Counted from the stretch's first letter, positions 1-7,955 are shown. The stretch is 64,000 nt of DNA from Flavobacterium sp. N502540 (GCF_025947365.1 NZ_CP110012.1:3410001-3474000), one strand, 5' to 3'. Made by a program: numbers and translations. Notes: generated by a model from the letters alone, not told the origin.

Positions 1-1
1 T

Positions 2-853
2 TTTTTGTTTGAAACTGATGGAACTTTAAAAAATACTAAAAGTATTGCAAATGTGAAGGGTGATAAGCAAGGAAGCGTATTTCATAGCGATATTATCGAA
101 GCAAATAATAATCTGTATTTAATGTTTTTTAGATTAGAGACGAATAATATTTCAATATTAAAATTTGATCTTGTAAACAATAGCATTAACTCAGTATATG
201 AAAATACAAGTTCTCACTATTTTTCACCATCTAATTTTATGAAAGTAGATGATTCGTTACTGTTTACATCATCGAATTCAACAGGCAATACATCTTTAGT
301 TTTATTAAATCTTGCAAATAATGAGGTGTCAAATATAAAAGATTTAACGTCGGCAGGTGATCTTGTAATTCGTTCAGGATATTTGCCTTACTATATAAGT
401 TCTATTTTTAAAATCAATAAAGATGAATATTTTGTTTACATCGCAAGAGATAAAAATAATAAAAGGAAGGGATGGATATTAAATAATACATTAGGGACGA
501 TTGAAAATGTAAGTATCTTAGATAACATCCTGGAACCTATAGTTTATAAAGATTATCTATACTATGCAAAAGATAATAAATTATGGAAATACTCTAATAA
601 TTTGAGCACAATCGATGTGACTCATAAAAAGGCGATTGTTTTTTATCCAAATCCGTCATCTGATCTTATGCAGTTAAATGTAGACAATAGTAATGAAGTT
701 GAAAATATAAGTGTTTTTGACTTAAATGGGAAATTACTTCAAACGTTGTCAAATTCCTCTCAAATTGATATTTCTTCTTTATCTAAAGGAATTTATACCG
801 CTCAAATAAAATGGAATGGAACTTTGATTAATAAAAAGATCATTAAAAACTAA
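2..853 (+). CDS. T9SS type A sorting-domain protein, ELWxxDGT-like (5' end outside window)
   Basis: This is the C-terminal part of a secreted protein; the frame is open to the left edge, so the TTG at 5 is probably not the start. The first residues (LFETDGT) match the fifth ELWxxDGT-type repeat of the protein at 1799-3382, which has about 245 more residues before that point, so roughly that much is missing. The end (from about residue 215, with FYPNPSSD and a terminal KKIIKN) is a T9SS type A sorting domain: such proteins cross the outer membrane through T9SS and are anchored or released. The 1799-3382 gene is a clear paralog, with a FISUMP gene between them. The function beyond secretion is unknown. 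Confidence 0.85.
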   Translation, partial: FLFETDGTLKNTKSIANVKGDKQGSVFHSDIIEANNNLYLMFFRLETNNISILKFDLVNNSINSVYENTSSHYFSPSNFMKVDDSLLFTSSNSTGNTSLVLLNLANNEVSNIKDLTSAGDLVIRSGYLPYYISSIFKINKDEYFVYIARDKNNKRKGWILNNTLGTIENVSILDNILEPIVYKDYLYYAKDNKLWKYSNNLSTIDVTHKKAIVFYPNPSSDLMQLNVDNSNEVENISVFDLNGKLLQTLSNSSQIDISSLSKGIYTAQIKWNGTLINKKIIKN

Positions 854-982
854 AAGTTAAAGAAGTTTCTATAAAAATGAAGATTTAATCATTTAATGGA
901 GGTCTCTGTTAGTGTACATCCCGTTCACGCTAGCGTACGACATTTTATAAAACCAATTCAATAATTTACAAATAATTAAAAA

Positions 983-1639
983 ATGGGCAAATTATTTTTA
1001 TCATTCATTTTATTGCTATTAATCCCAAATAAAACGGAGAATAATATCGCTGCCGATATTGATGGTAATAAATACACAATAATTAAAATCGACAAATATT
1101 TAATTTCAAATCAAAATTTAAATGTAAGTCATTTCAGAAATGGTGACGTAATACCTGAAGTAAAAACAATACAAGAATGGAGAAAGTATGGCAAATTAAA
1201 AAAGCCAGCTTGGTGTTATCATGAAAGTAATGAAAAGAATAAGAAAAAAATCGGGAAAATTTATAATGGATTCGCTGTCAATGATCCAAGAGGTTTATGT
1301 CCCAACGGATTTCATATTCCGACGCATAAAGAATGGAAAGAAATAATTACATCTTTAGGAGGATATGACAATGCAGGATTACATTTAAAATCTAAAAATT
1401 GGGATGGAGATAATAGTTCCGAATTTAATGCTGTTCCGGGCGGTTACAGGAGTACTGTAAATGAAATTGATTTTTATCCATTAGACTATTGTGTGTTATT
1501 TTGGGGTACAAAAGTACAGGTAAGTAAAAACAGTAATGATTTTATCGGTTTGATGGATGGCGACAATTCAGTTAATGGAGAAGTTACCGCACATACATCA
1601 GAGAATGGAATGTATGTTCGATTTATTAAAAATAATTGA
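983..1639 (+). CDS. FISUMP domain-containing secreted protein
   Basis: The 218-residue product has a hydrophobic N-terminus typical of a secretion signal. It then shows the order seen in the Fibrobacter succinogenes major paralogous (FISUMP) domain: a D-I-D-G-N-x-Y-x-I-I-K-I opening near residue 25, a central W-C-Y-H and Y-N-G-F-A-V-N, then R-G-L-C-P-N-G-F-H-I-P-T-x-x-E-W around 107-122 and a closing Y-V-R-F-I. FISUMP domains are found in surface lipoproteins and secreted proteins of Bacteroidota and Fibrobacteres; their biochemical role is not established. It lies between two paralogous T9SS genes and ends ahead of a terminator at 1683. Confidence 0.75.
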   Translation: MGKLFLSFILLLLIPNKTENNIAADIDGNKYTIIKIDKYLISNQNLNVSHFRNGDVIPEVKTIQEWRKYGKLKKPAWCYHESNEKNKKKIGKIYNGFAVNDPRGLCPNGFHIPTHKEWKEIITSLGGYDNAGLHLKSKNWDGDNSSEFNAVPGGYRSTVNEIDFYPLDYCVLFWGTKVQVSKNSNDFIGLMDGDNSVNGEVTAHTSENGMYVRFIKNN

Positions 1640-1682
1640 TAAAAAGTATTTACCAATACGCTCGCGCTCATGGCGGATATGG

Positions 1683-1711
1683 AAAACCTCTCAGAAATGG
1701 GAGGTTTTTTT
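1683..1711 (+). terminator. Rho-independent terminator after the FISUMP gene
   Basis: The arms AAAACCTC and GAGGTTTT flank a 10-nt loop, followed by a run of T. It lies 44 nt after the stop of the FISUMP gene and upstream of the next T9SS gene. Confidence 0.75.
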
Positions 1712-1798
1712 GTTGATAGATTCGTATTTGAGTTCCATATACTATAAAAACACTTCTGAAATTCTTATATATTTGCCTTCGAAATTTAACTGATCTGA

Positions 1799-3382
1799 AT
1801 GAAAACAAAACTACTTTTATTTCTTTTTATTATAATAATTGGAAAAATTGATGCTCAACAGCAGATTTATTCATTTAACTATAATTACCCTGTTCGATAT
1901 ATTGAATATAACGACAATATCTTTTTTTTAGCGGGAAACGAAGATACTGGCCGTGAAATATGGAAAAGCAATGGAACTCCCGAAGGCACATCTCTGGTTA
2001 AAGATGTTTATCCAGGAAAAGAGGATGGCGGCATGGATTTATTAAAAGGACGTTCAGCAATTTTAAATAAGACATTGTTTTTTATTGCAAAGGATGAAAC
2101 TTCTAATGGTGAAATATGGAAAACGGACGGAACAGAAACAGGAACAGTGAAAGTTACAAATTTTCTTAAAGGCAGAGTCTGGACGATAACAGCAGTAGGA
2201 AATTCAATTTATTTTTTACTGAAAATCGACGATACATTACAAGTTTGGAAAACAGATGGAACTTCACAAGGGACAATATTAGTTAGAGGTGATTTACCGG
2301 CATGGAATAAACCCACTTTTGAAGGGAAGTGTAACGATACTTTTGTTTTCACATTTCAGCCTTTCGGTACTAACAATTCAAGGGTATGGAGAAGTGACGG
2401 AACAGCTGATGGAACATTTCCTATAACAGCTGAAATAGATGGTAACGGATCAGGGCCAGGGGGTACATCCGCATTAACTCAGTACATAGAAAGCAATGGT
2501 AAACTTTATTTTGTTAGCAGGTACCATTTATTTGAGACCGATGGTACTGTTGGTAATACAAAAATTGTTTCTGATTTATGGAACGCACAAATGAATCTGG
2601 TATCTTACAGTACTATGACTAAAGATAGTAATAATCTTTATTTTATGTTTTTTTCTAAAGACAGTTTGAGAATGGAAATTTGGAAATATGATCTGCAGAA
2701 TAAAAAGGCATCTTTGTCTTATAAAGTTTATGGAAGTAAATATTTTTCCCCATCAAATTTGTTGAAAACGGATGATTCTTTACTTTTCTGCGGGCCTAAT
2801 AATAGTGGAGGTACTTCGTTATTATCAATGGATTTAGGTACCCAGTTAATATCAGATTTGAAAGAGCTTATGCCAGTTGATACAGCGATTCCTTTTATAT
2901 TTCCTGATGACTATTCTATTACCTCTATTTATGAGATTAATAAAAATGATTATTTTATTACTACCGGACCGGATGATTTAGAGCATAGAAAAGGATGGAT
3001 TTTTAATAAAAGTCTGCAGACTACAGAAAATATTAGTGCGCTTGATAACGTAAGGCAGGCGATTGTTTACAAAGGAAGTTTACTCTATGGAAAAGAAAAT
3101 GTACTGTATAGATATTCCAATGATTTGAGCACGATATCGAATGATAAACAATCATTTTTATCAATATTTCCTAATCCTTCAACAGATTTTGTAAAGCTAA
3201 AAACAAATAACGAAGATGGTATTGAAAGCGTTCAGATTTTTGATTTAAATGGAAAGTTGGTAAGTGATAGAACTAATTTTACTACCGATAAGATGGATGT
3301 TTCTAAGCTAGATCCTGGGGTTTATATCTTGAAAGCTAAGGTTAATAGAGTTATGGTTTCAAAGAAAATAATAAAAAAATAA
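1799..3382 (+). CDS. ELWxxDGT repeat protein with T9SS type A sorting domain
   Basis: A 527-residue secreted protein with a signal peptide ending near residue 20 (IDAQQ). Five degenerate ELWxxDGT repeats follow (EIWKSNGTPEGT, EIWKTDGTETGT, VWKTDGTSQGT, VWRSDGTADGT, LFETDGTVGNT) between about residues 55 and 260; such repeats are thought to form a beta-propeller-like surface. The last 80 residues (FPNPSTD to KKIIKK) are a type A T9SS sorting signal. It is paralogous to the truncated gene at the left edge. It is probably a cell-surface or secreted protein; no catalytic motif is visible. Confidence 0.85.
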   Translation: MKTKLLLFLFIIIIGKIDAQQQIYSFNYNYPVRYIEYNDNIFFLAGNEDTGREIWKSNGTPEGTSLVKDVYPGKEDGGMDLLKGRSAILNKTLFFIAKDETSNGEIWKTDGTETGTVKVTNFLKGRVWTITAVGNSIYFLLKIDDTLQVWKTDGTSQGTILVRGDLPAWNKPTFEGKCNDTFVFTFQPFGTNNSRVWRSDGTADGTFPITAEIDGNGSGPGGTSALTQYIESNGKLYFVSRYHLFETDGTVGNTKIVSDLWNAQMNLVSYSTMTKDSNNLYFMFFSKDSLRMEIWKYDLQNKKASLSYKVYGSKYFSPSNLLKTDDSLLFCGPNNSGGTSLLSMDLGTQLISDLKELMPVDTAIPFIFPDDYSITSIYEINKNDYFITTGPDDLEHRKGWIFNKSLQTTENISALDNVRQAIVYKGSLLYGKENVLYRYSNDLSTISNDKQSFLSIFPNPSTDFVKLKTNNEDGIESVQIFDLNGKLVSDRTNFTTDKMDVSKLDPGVYILKAKVNRVMVSKKIIKK

Positions 3383-3395
3383 AATTCCGTACATT

Positions 3396-3525
3396 TTGTC
3401 ATTTCGAGGTACGAGAAATCACACCAGTATTTCCGTAAAGAAAGTTGCCAAGCTTTGTCGAGTTTCGAATGTGATTTACTTCGCCTATTCACTATCGCTC
3501 GAGTCTCCTTACGTCGAAATGACAA
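3396..3525. repeat. Intergenic imperfect palindrome (REP-like, TTGTCATTTCGA ends)
   Basis: The ends are perfect inverted 12-mers (TTGTCATTTCGA at 3396-3407 and its complement at 3514-3525), with further imperfect pairing inside. Reading frames on both strands through this stretch are by-products of the palindrome. The family resembles the dispersed palindromic elements common between Flavobacterium genes; that comparison is from memory. Confidence 0.65.
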
Positions 3526-3548
3526 GATTGTGGTTGTTTTTTAGCGAA

Positions 3549-3929
3549 TTAAGCTTTCTTTTTTACCGGAACTTTTGTTTTTAATTTTTCAATAAGAGCG
3601 TCGGCTTCTTGATATAAGGAAATCGATCGCAGTGATTCAGCATAGCGGTAATAATATTCAGGTTCTAAATCGGTAGTAAGAGCAAAAAGTTCGCGGTACC
3701 ATTTGGCTGCTTTATCCAGATTGCATTTAGCATAGCAGGAATTTCCCAGTTTTTGAAATAAATCAACAGATTTGTAGCCTTTTGCGGCAACCCTTTCATA
3801 GGTTTTCATCACATCAACATAGGCATATTTATCGCTTACTTTATCGGTTTGATACAATTTTTCGCTTTGAGCGGAGACACGAATAGAAAACAGAGTCAAT
3901 AGCATTACAATAGCTAGTTTTTCTTTCAT
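3549..3929 (-). CDS. Truncated OmpA-family protein: signal peptide plus TPR-like segment only
   Basis: The 126-residue product starts at 3929 (MKEKLAIVML, a clean signal peptide ending in VSAQ); upstream ATG choices add non-signal residues. The mature part (D-K-Y-A-Y-V-D, Y-E-R-V-A-A-K-G-Y, K-L-G-N-S-C-Y, L-D-K-A-A-K-W-Y, P-E-Y-Y-Y-R-Y-A-E-S-L-R-S) matches from memory the N-terminal TPR region of flavobacterial OmpA-family proteins encoded beside PorP/SprF partners. Those proteins are usually above 600 residues, with beta-propeller and OmpA domains that are missing here. It ends in Lys-rich VPVKKKA. It may be a relic or a stand-alone periplasmic TPR protein; no PorP/SprF gene is adjacent. Confidence 0.65.
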   Translation of the reverse strand: MKEKLAIVMLLTLFSIRVSAQSEKLYQTDKVSDKYAYVDVMKTYERVAAKGYKSVDLFQKLGNSCYAKCNLDKAAKWYRELFALTTDLEPEYYYRYAESLRSISLYQEADALIEKLKTKVPVKKKA

Positions 3930-4227
3930 GGAAATAGATTTAAATGGGGACTTGATATTATTTTTATTTTTTTGGAACAATTTAAAAGCAAGAGAATTAT
4001 TTAATGTTAGCTGATTGTGTTTTTTGCAAATATATATATAAATCAGTAATATAACATGCATTTTGGCGATGTTTTTTTGACTTTATCGATAAAATTAGAG
4101 TCGAAAAAAATGGTAAAATCTTGTCTGGTAAATAATTTCTTATGGATATAAAAACGTTTAAGGCTTGAATTTATTTTAGTTGCGCTAAAAAATAATCTAA
4201 CTTTATAAAGATTTAGAGAGGTAGAGT

Positions 4228-4692
4228 ATGAGAATGGAAGACTATTTAAATAAAATAAATAATTTGCGTCTCGTAGAAAATAGAGTTGGGCTTCCTGTTA
4301 ATGCTGAGTTGGAAGAGCTTATTTTAAAAACAGCGTTAGAGAGTAGTCAAAGCTATTTCAGGCTGGAGATGCTTTTTCAAAAAGCAGAGAATACTAGTGT
4401 GACATTAAATCCTGAAACGGTTCAATTCATTGCAAATGGTTACGGTTTGCTGTTTATGGATGAGAAAGAAACCGGGAATGTTTGTTTTGCGCACAGTCAG
4501 GAATTACAACCTGAGTTTAAACAAAGCTTTACGGCAATTGATGTTTTAGATTTAAGTTATGCTATTTTGCATTCGTCACTTTATAGTGAAGATTTAAAAG
4601 TAGGCGAACTAAAAATTCCTATACCGCAAGATGTTGCTGTATTTTGGAAACTAGTTCAAATAGGAGAGGAATTGCGAGGGAAAGAAAAGTAA
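4228..4692 (+). CDS. Hypothetical protein, 154 aa
   Basis: A soluble, acidic protein without signal peptide or membrane segment; I do not recognise its family. An alternative start is the ATG two codons later at 4234. It is followed after 63 nt by a degenerate ABC-ATPase-like gene on the same strand, and both sit ahead of a bidirectional terminator at 5372, so they probably form a transcription unit. Composition is similar to neighbouring genes. Confidence 0.6.
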   Translation: MRMEDYLNKINNLRLVENRVGLPVNAELEELILKTALESSQSYFRLEMLFQKAENTSVTLNPETVQFIANGYGLLFMDEKETGNVCFAHSQELQPEFKQSFTAIDVLDLSYAILHSSLYSEDLKVGELKIPIPQDVAVFWKLVQIGEELRGKEK

Positions 4693-4755
4693 TAAACAAA
4701 AAAGCATCAAGTGCTGCTTTTGAATTTTAAAGCAAAAGTAAATTTTGAAGTTATA

Positions 4756-5364
4756 ATGAAAATTGTACTAGAAAATAAGGGAATTAAAACAGACACTTAT
4801 TATGTACCGCCTTTTGTTTTATATGAAGGTGAAATAGCCGTTTTGTTTTTGAGTAACGAAAAATGTCCCTATGATACAGAAATGTATCTTAAAGACATTT
4901 TTTGCGGTAAGATAAAACATGAGAATGTTACTTTACATAAAAAAATGACTTTTGTTGATTTCTTTAGGGAATCAAACTTTAGAGGTTATTTTTTTCCCTC
5001 GACTGTAAACAGATATATTAAAAGACGGGCAGATCTTACGAATCCTTTTCTTGTAAAATTATTTGAAGATAAATATGTTACTAGAAAAACCAGGATGAAT
5101 CGTCTGGGAGGAACCCAGCGAAAGCTGTTGAATTTATATGTGACACTTTCTAAGGCAACAGATATAATATTTGATGTAGTAGGGTTGGATCCTCAAGGGT
5201 CTGTGTTAACCTTTAAAATGGTAGAGGAAACAGTAAAGAATGGAGGATCAGCAATTTTGTTTGATAGCTTTGCTAATACGAAAGAATATGCTTCAAAGTA
5301 CATTGAACTAGAATGGAATAATGGTAGTTTACCAACTAAAAAAGAGGTTGAATTTAACTTTTAA
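4756..5364 (+). CDS. Degenerate ABC-type ATPase-like protein
   Basis: The start was set at 4756 (MKIVLENKGIK). The 202-residue product follows the ABC ATPase layout: an opening strand with Y-E-G-E-I-A-V-L-F-L-S, where a Walker A P-loop would follow but only N-E-K-C-P-Y-D is present; an L-G-G-T-Q-R-K stretch at the signature position; then D-I-I-F-D-V-V-G-L-D-P-Q-G at the Walker B/D-loop position, with V-V replacing the usual E-P. The Walker A lysine and catalytic glutamate are therefore both absent. It may be a pseudo-ATPase regulator or a scaffold. The assignment rests on motif spacing, not on a search. It is probably co-transcribed with the upstream hypothetical gene. Confidence 0.55.
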   Translation: MKIVLENKGIKTDTYYVPPFVLYEGEIAVLFLSNEKCPYDTEMYLKDIFCGKIKHENVTLHKKMTFVDFFRESNFRGYFFPSTVNRYIKRRADLTNPFLVKLFEDKYVTRKTRMNRLGGTQRKLLNLYVTLSKATDIIFDVVGLDPQGSVLTFKMVEETVKNGGSAILFDSFANTKEYASKYIELEWNNGSLPTKKEVEFNF

Positions 5365-5371
5365 ACAAAAA

Positions 5372-5398
5372 AAAAGCATCAGCCACGCTGATGCTTTT
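5372..5398. terminator. Bidirectional terminator between convergent genes
   Basis: A perfect 12-bp stem (AAAAGCATCAGC / GCTGATGCTTTT) with a 3-nt loop, flanked by A and T runs. It serves the ABC-like gene on the plus strand and the small secreted protein gene on the minus strand. Confidence 0.9.
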
Positions 5399-5417
5399 CA
5401 ATTTCAAGTAAAAACAA

Positions 5418-5804
5418 TTAGCGACGGAAAGCAGGGCTTTTATTCACTGATTCGTCCATCTTTACAGTTTTTGATTTCTTAGCAGAAACCGTGATTTCAT
5501 GTTTGGCAACTTTACCATTTTCTTTTACTTCCAGGATGTAAGTTCCGGCAGGATATGCCTCTAAACTTAAAGTTTTTGACGTTTCTAACTGGTTTGAAGC
5601 AGTTTCTCCTGTGTAAACCAAATTATTGTTTTCGTCATAGATAGTAAAAACTGATTTCTCAATGGAGTTTAAAGTAAAACTAACTACTTTTCCATTTCCG
5701 GTTTTTATATTCAAAATATAATCCCCTTTTCCATCAAATGCATACGTAAAAATTGTTGTTAAAAATACGGCAACAACTAAGCCCACCTTCGTTAAATTTG
5801 TCAT
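5418..5804 (-). CDS. Small secreted beta-sandwich protein (paralog 1 of 3)
   Basis: A 128-residue protein with a signal peptide ending near residue 23 (TYAFDG). The mature part has the strand pattern of T9SS-CTD/DUF3244-like domains: F-T-I-Y-D-E-N-N-N-L-V-Y, then P-A-G-T-Y-I-L-E-V and K-H-E-I-T-V. It is clearly related to the proteins at 6168-6575 and 7089-7508 but more distant, with a different C-terminus ending NKSPAFRR. Unlike those two it lacks the 44-bp element upstream. The function is unknown; a periplasmic or surface location is inferred from the signal peptide. Confidence 0.75.
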   Translation of the reverse strand: MTNLTKVGLVVAVFLTTIFTYAFDGKGDYILNIKTGNGKVVSFTLNSIEKSVFTIYDENNNLVYTGETASNQLETSKTLSLEAYPAGTYILEVKENGKVAKHEITVSAKKSKTVKMDESVNKSPAFRR

Positions 5805-6077
5805 GTCTTTTTTAATTGTTTATTACTCATTTTGCAACGCGTAAAACTACAAATAGAAATTTAATTTTATGCAAAAAACTTACTTTTTTCAATGCTTAAA
5901 TTGCTGAATTAAAGATGTTTCTGTGTTTTACGTGAACTATGTACGTATTTACTGGGATGATGGATGTTTTTATTTTGAGTTTTTTTTATAGTGTGTAAAC
6001 TACTCTTTTATAATTATTAAGAATATTTTTCTAAAAATATAAAAATCAGTTGTTTGAGATGAGAGAAGAACATAAAA

Positions 6078-6107
6078 AAACAGCTCAATAACGACAAAGA
6101 GCTGTTT
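6078..6107 (-). terminator. Terminator of small secreted protein gene (paralog 2)
   Basis: The arms AAACAGCTC and GAGCTGTTT lie 60-90 nt beyond the stop on the minus strand, with T residues following on that strand. It is nearly identical to the hairpin at 6987, which supports duplication of the whole transcription unit. Confidence 0.75.
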
Positions 6108-6167
6108 AAAACGTACTATTTTCACTAACTAAATAAATTCGCTTTTTTGGGTAAGGGGGTAAAATTT

Positions 6168-6575
6168 TTAACGTGCAGCGACACTTGTTTTTTTGGCAGA
6201 AAAACCTGCTTTATAACTCGATGAAATTGCTTTTCTGGACAATACCGTAGTAGCTTCAGTAATAGTAATTTCATGTCTTACTTTTTTTATGTTATCCTCA
6301 ACTTCCAGGAAGTAAGTTCCTGCCGGGAGTTCTTCCAGATTAAAAGTTCTCAAAATTCCATCTTTACCTGAAGCATTTTCAGTATAAAGTATGCTACCGT
6401 CTTTATCATAAATTGCCAGATTTGCTTTTTGCACTTTGTTAAGGGCAAATGCAATTAGCTTTCCGTTGGCTTTTAATACATGAAGATTAAAATCTTCATT
6501 CCCGTCAATTGCATAGGTACTCATTCCAGTGAAAAGTACTGCACATACTAAACTTAATTTTAAAATCTTTTTCAT
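6168..6575 (-). CDS. Small secreted beta-sandwich protein (paralog 2 of 3)
   Basis: A 135-residue protein with a signal peptide (TYAIDG cleavage region), then L-H-V-L-K-A-N-G-K-L-I-A-F-A-L-N, A-I-Y-D-K-D-G-S-I-L-Y-T-E-N-A-S-G-K-D-G, P-A-G-T-Y-F-L-E-V and R-H-E-I-T-I. It is a near copy of the 7089-7508 product. Both have the same terminator type downstream and the same 44-bp element about 100 nt upstream, so the whole unit was duplicated. A TAATTTAG box (close to TAnnTTTG) lies near 6620 on the minus strand as a possible -7 element. The role is unknown; no catalytic residues are evident. Confidence 0.8.
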   Translation of the reverse strand: MKKILKLSLVCAVLFTGMSTYAIDGNEDFNLHVLKANGKLIAFALNKVQKANLAIYDKDGSILYTENASGKDGILRTFNLEELPAGTYFLEVEDNIKKVRHEITITEATTVLSRKAISSSYKAGFSAKKTSVAAR

Positions 6576-6673
6576 GACTTTTAGTTTTTAGATTAATAAT
6601 TCTAATTATCTGATGCTAAATTACTTATGAAATAATGGTTTTCTCACAACTCTGTTTTCTTATTTCTATGCTA

Positions 6674-6717
6674 TATTCTCATTTACGAAACCGTTATAGG
6701 TTAAAATTTGAATTATT
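6674..6717. promoter_or_regulatory. 44-bp conserved upstream element, copy 1
   Basis: It is identical over 44 bp to the copy at 7605-7648 and differs at two positions from 7866-7909. It contains the dyad AACC-GTTATA-GGTT. It lies 99-142 nt upstream of the paralog 2 start, in reverse orientation relative to that gene. Confidence 0.7.
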
Positions 6718-6823
6718 TTGAGTGTTAGTGTTAATTCTACGATTATATTTTAATGTTTTGATAAAGTTAAGGTAGTGTGGTTTTGCCTGTCTTTCTTACA
6801 AAATGTGTGTTTTAGGATTTAAT

Positions 6824-6963
6824 CGCAAGGTGCGCGAAGTTTTTTATCACAAATTACGTGTAGTAACCGCAAAGTTCGCAAGGCTTTATCAATAATTAGC
6901 TTTGCGAACTTTGCGTTTGTATAAAAAAGATATGAAAAAAAAAACCTTGCGTACCTTGCGGTT
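6824..6963. repeat. Nested inverted repeat of 'CGCAAAGTTCGCAA' type
   Basis: The inner arms 6868-6885 and 6898-6915 (CGCAAAGTTCGCAAGGCT / AGCTTTGCGAACTTTGCG, one mismatch) sit inside outer arms CGCAAGGTGCGCGAAG (6826) and CTTGCGTACCTTGCG (6945). It lies between the two duplicated small secreted protein units. It is non-coding by appearance; the open frame across it is a product of the palindrome. Confidence 0.7.
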
Positions 6964-6986
6964 AAACCATTAGCTTGTAAGCAAAA

Positions 6987-7018
6987 AAAACAGCTCAATA
7001 ACCACAAAGAGCTGTTTT
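6987..7018 (-). terminator. Terminator of small secreted protein gene (paralog 3)
   Basis: The arms AAAACAGCTC / GAGCTGTTTT sit 70-100 nt after the stop of 7089-7508 on the minus strand, with an A run on the plus strand giving a T tail. It is the twin of the hairpin at 6078. Confidence 0.8.
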
Positions 7019-7088
7019 AAAACAATCACGTTTTTACTTTACTAACTATCTAACCTCATTTTTATACTTTATGAAAGCATAAACTTTT

Positions 7089-7508
7089 TTAACGTACTGC
7101 TACGTTTGAATTTTGAGCAGAGAAATCTGCTTTATAGGTCGATGAAATTGCTTTTGCAGATAATATTGATCTGTCATCTGTAATTGTAATTTCATGTCTT
7201 ATTTTTTTAACGCTGTCTTCTACTTCTAAGAAATAGGTTCCTTCCGGAAATTCTTCTAAACTAAAGGTTCTTAAAATTCCATCTTTACCTGAAGCATTTT
7301 CAGTGTAGATTAGTGAACCGTTTTGGTCATAAATACTCAAACTGGCTTTTTGCACCTGGTTTAGAGCAAACGTAATTAGCTTTCCATTACCCTTTAATAC
7401 GTGAAGGTTAAAATCGTTATTACCATTTCCATTTCCGTCAATTGCATAAGTACTTATTCCTGAAAAGAGTACTGCGCATACTAAACTTAATTTTAAAATG
7501 TTTTTCAT
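7089..7508 (-). CDS. Small secreted beta-sandwich protein (paralog 3 of 3)
   Basis: A 139-residue protein with a signal peptide followed by a short G-N-G-N-G-N-N-D spacer, then the same fold pattern as the 6168-6575 product (L-H-V-L-K-G-N-G-K-L, Y-T-E-N-A-S-G-K-D-G, P-E-G-T-Y-F-L-E-V, R-H-E-I-T-I). It has an identical 44-bp element 97-140 nt upstream and a matching terminator. The flanking DNA has diverged more than the element, pointing to selection on the element. The function is unknown. Confidence 0.8.
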   Translation of the reverse strand: MKNILKLSLVCAVLFSGISTYAIDGNGNGNNDFNLHVLKGNGKLITFALNQVQKASLSIYDQNGSLIYTENASGKDGILRTFSLEEFPEGTYFLEVEDSVKKIRHEITITDDRSILSAKAISSTYKADFSAQNSNVAVR

Positions 7509-7604
7509 AGCTTTTCGTTTTAAATGATTAGTTCATTTCTCTGAAGCTAAATTACTTTAGAACCGGATTTTTTTTCGCAACTCTATTTGCCAATTTATGT
7601 GCTG

Positions 7605-7648
7605 TATTCTCATTTACGAAACCGTTATAGGTTAAAATTTGAATTATT
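7605..7648. promoter_or_regulatory. 44-bp conserved upstream element, copy 2
   Basis: It is base-for-base identical to copy 1 across 44 bp, including the AACC-N6-GGTT dyad. It lies 97-140 nt upstream of the paralog 3 start. Weaker similarity continues for about 45 bp on the right side of all three copies. Confidence 0.7.
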
Positions 7649-7865
7649 AGAGGTGTTTTTGTTAATTGTGTTGTTATTTTTCAATGATTTGAAATTTTAG
7701 ATAATTTCGAAGCACGCCTATAATTCTTACGTAAATGACGTATACTTATAAAAGGACCTGATTAAATAGGATATATTAAAAAAAAGACTGAAAAAAAAAC
7801 GACTATAAAAAAAATACAGAAATAATTGTGATTTTGAATTTAGTATTTTTTGTGTTTTTATGATA

Positions 7866-7909
7866 TATTCTCATTTACGAAACCGTTATAGGTTAAAATA
7901 TGAATTATG
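7866..7909. promoter_or_regulatory. 44-bp conserved upstream element, copy 3 (before AraC gene)
   Basis: It matches copies 1 and 2 at 42 of 44 positions. It is 47-90 nt before the AraC-type gene and in the opposite orientation relative to that gene. The 217 bp between copies 2 and 3 contain no gene that I can support. Confidence 0.65.
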
Positions 7910-7955
7910 TTAGGTGATTTTGTTAAATTCGCTATTATTTTTTAAAAACTTTATC

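Noticed and set aside
3322..3584. Open frames on both strands over the 3396-3525 palindrome
   Set aside because: They arise from the inverted repeat and one overlaps the end of the T9SS gene antisense.
6819..7007. 62-codon minus-strand frame between small secreted protein genes
   Set aside because: It covers the nested inverted repeat and has no coding features.
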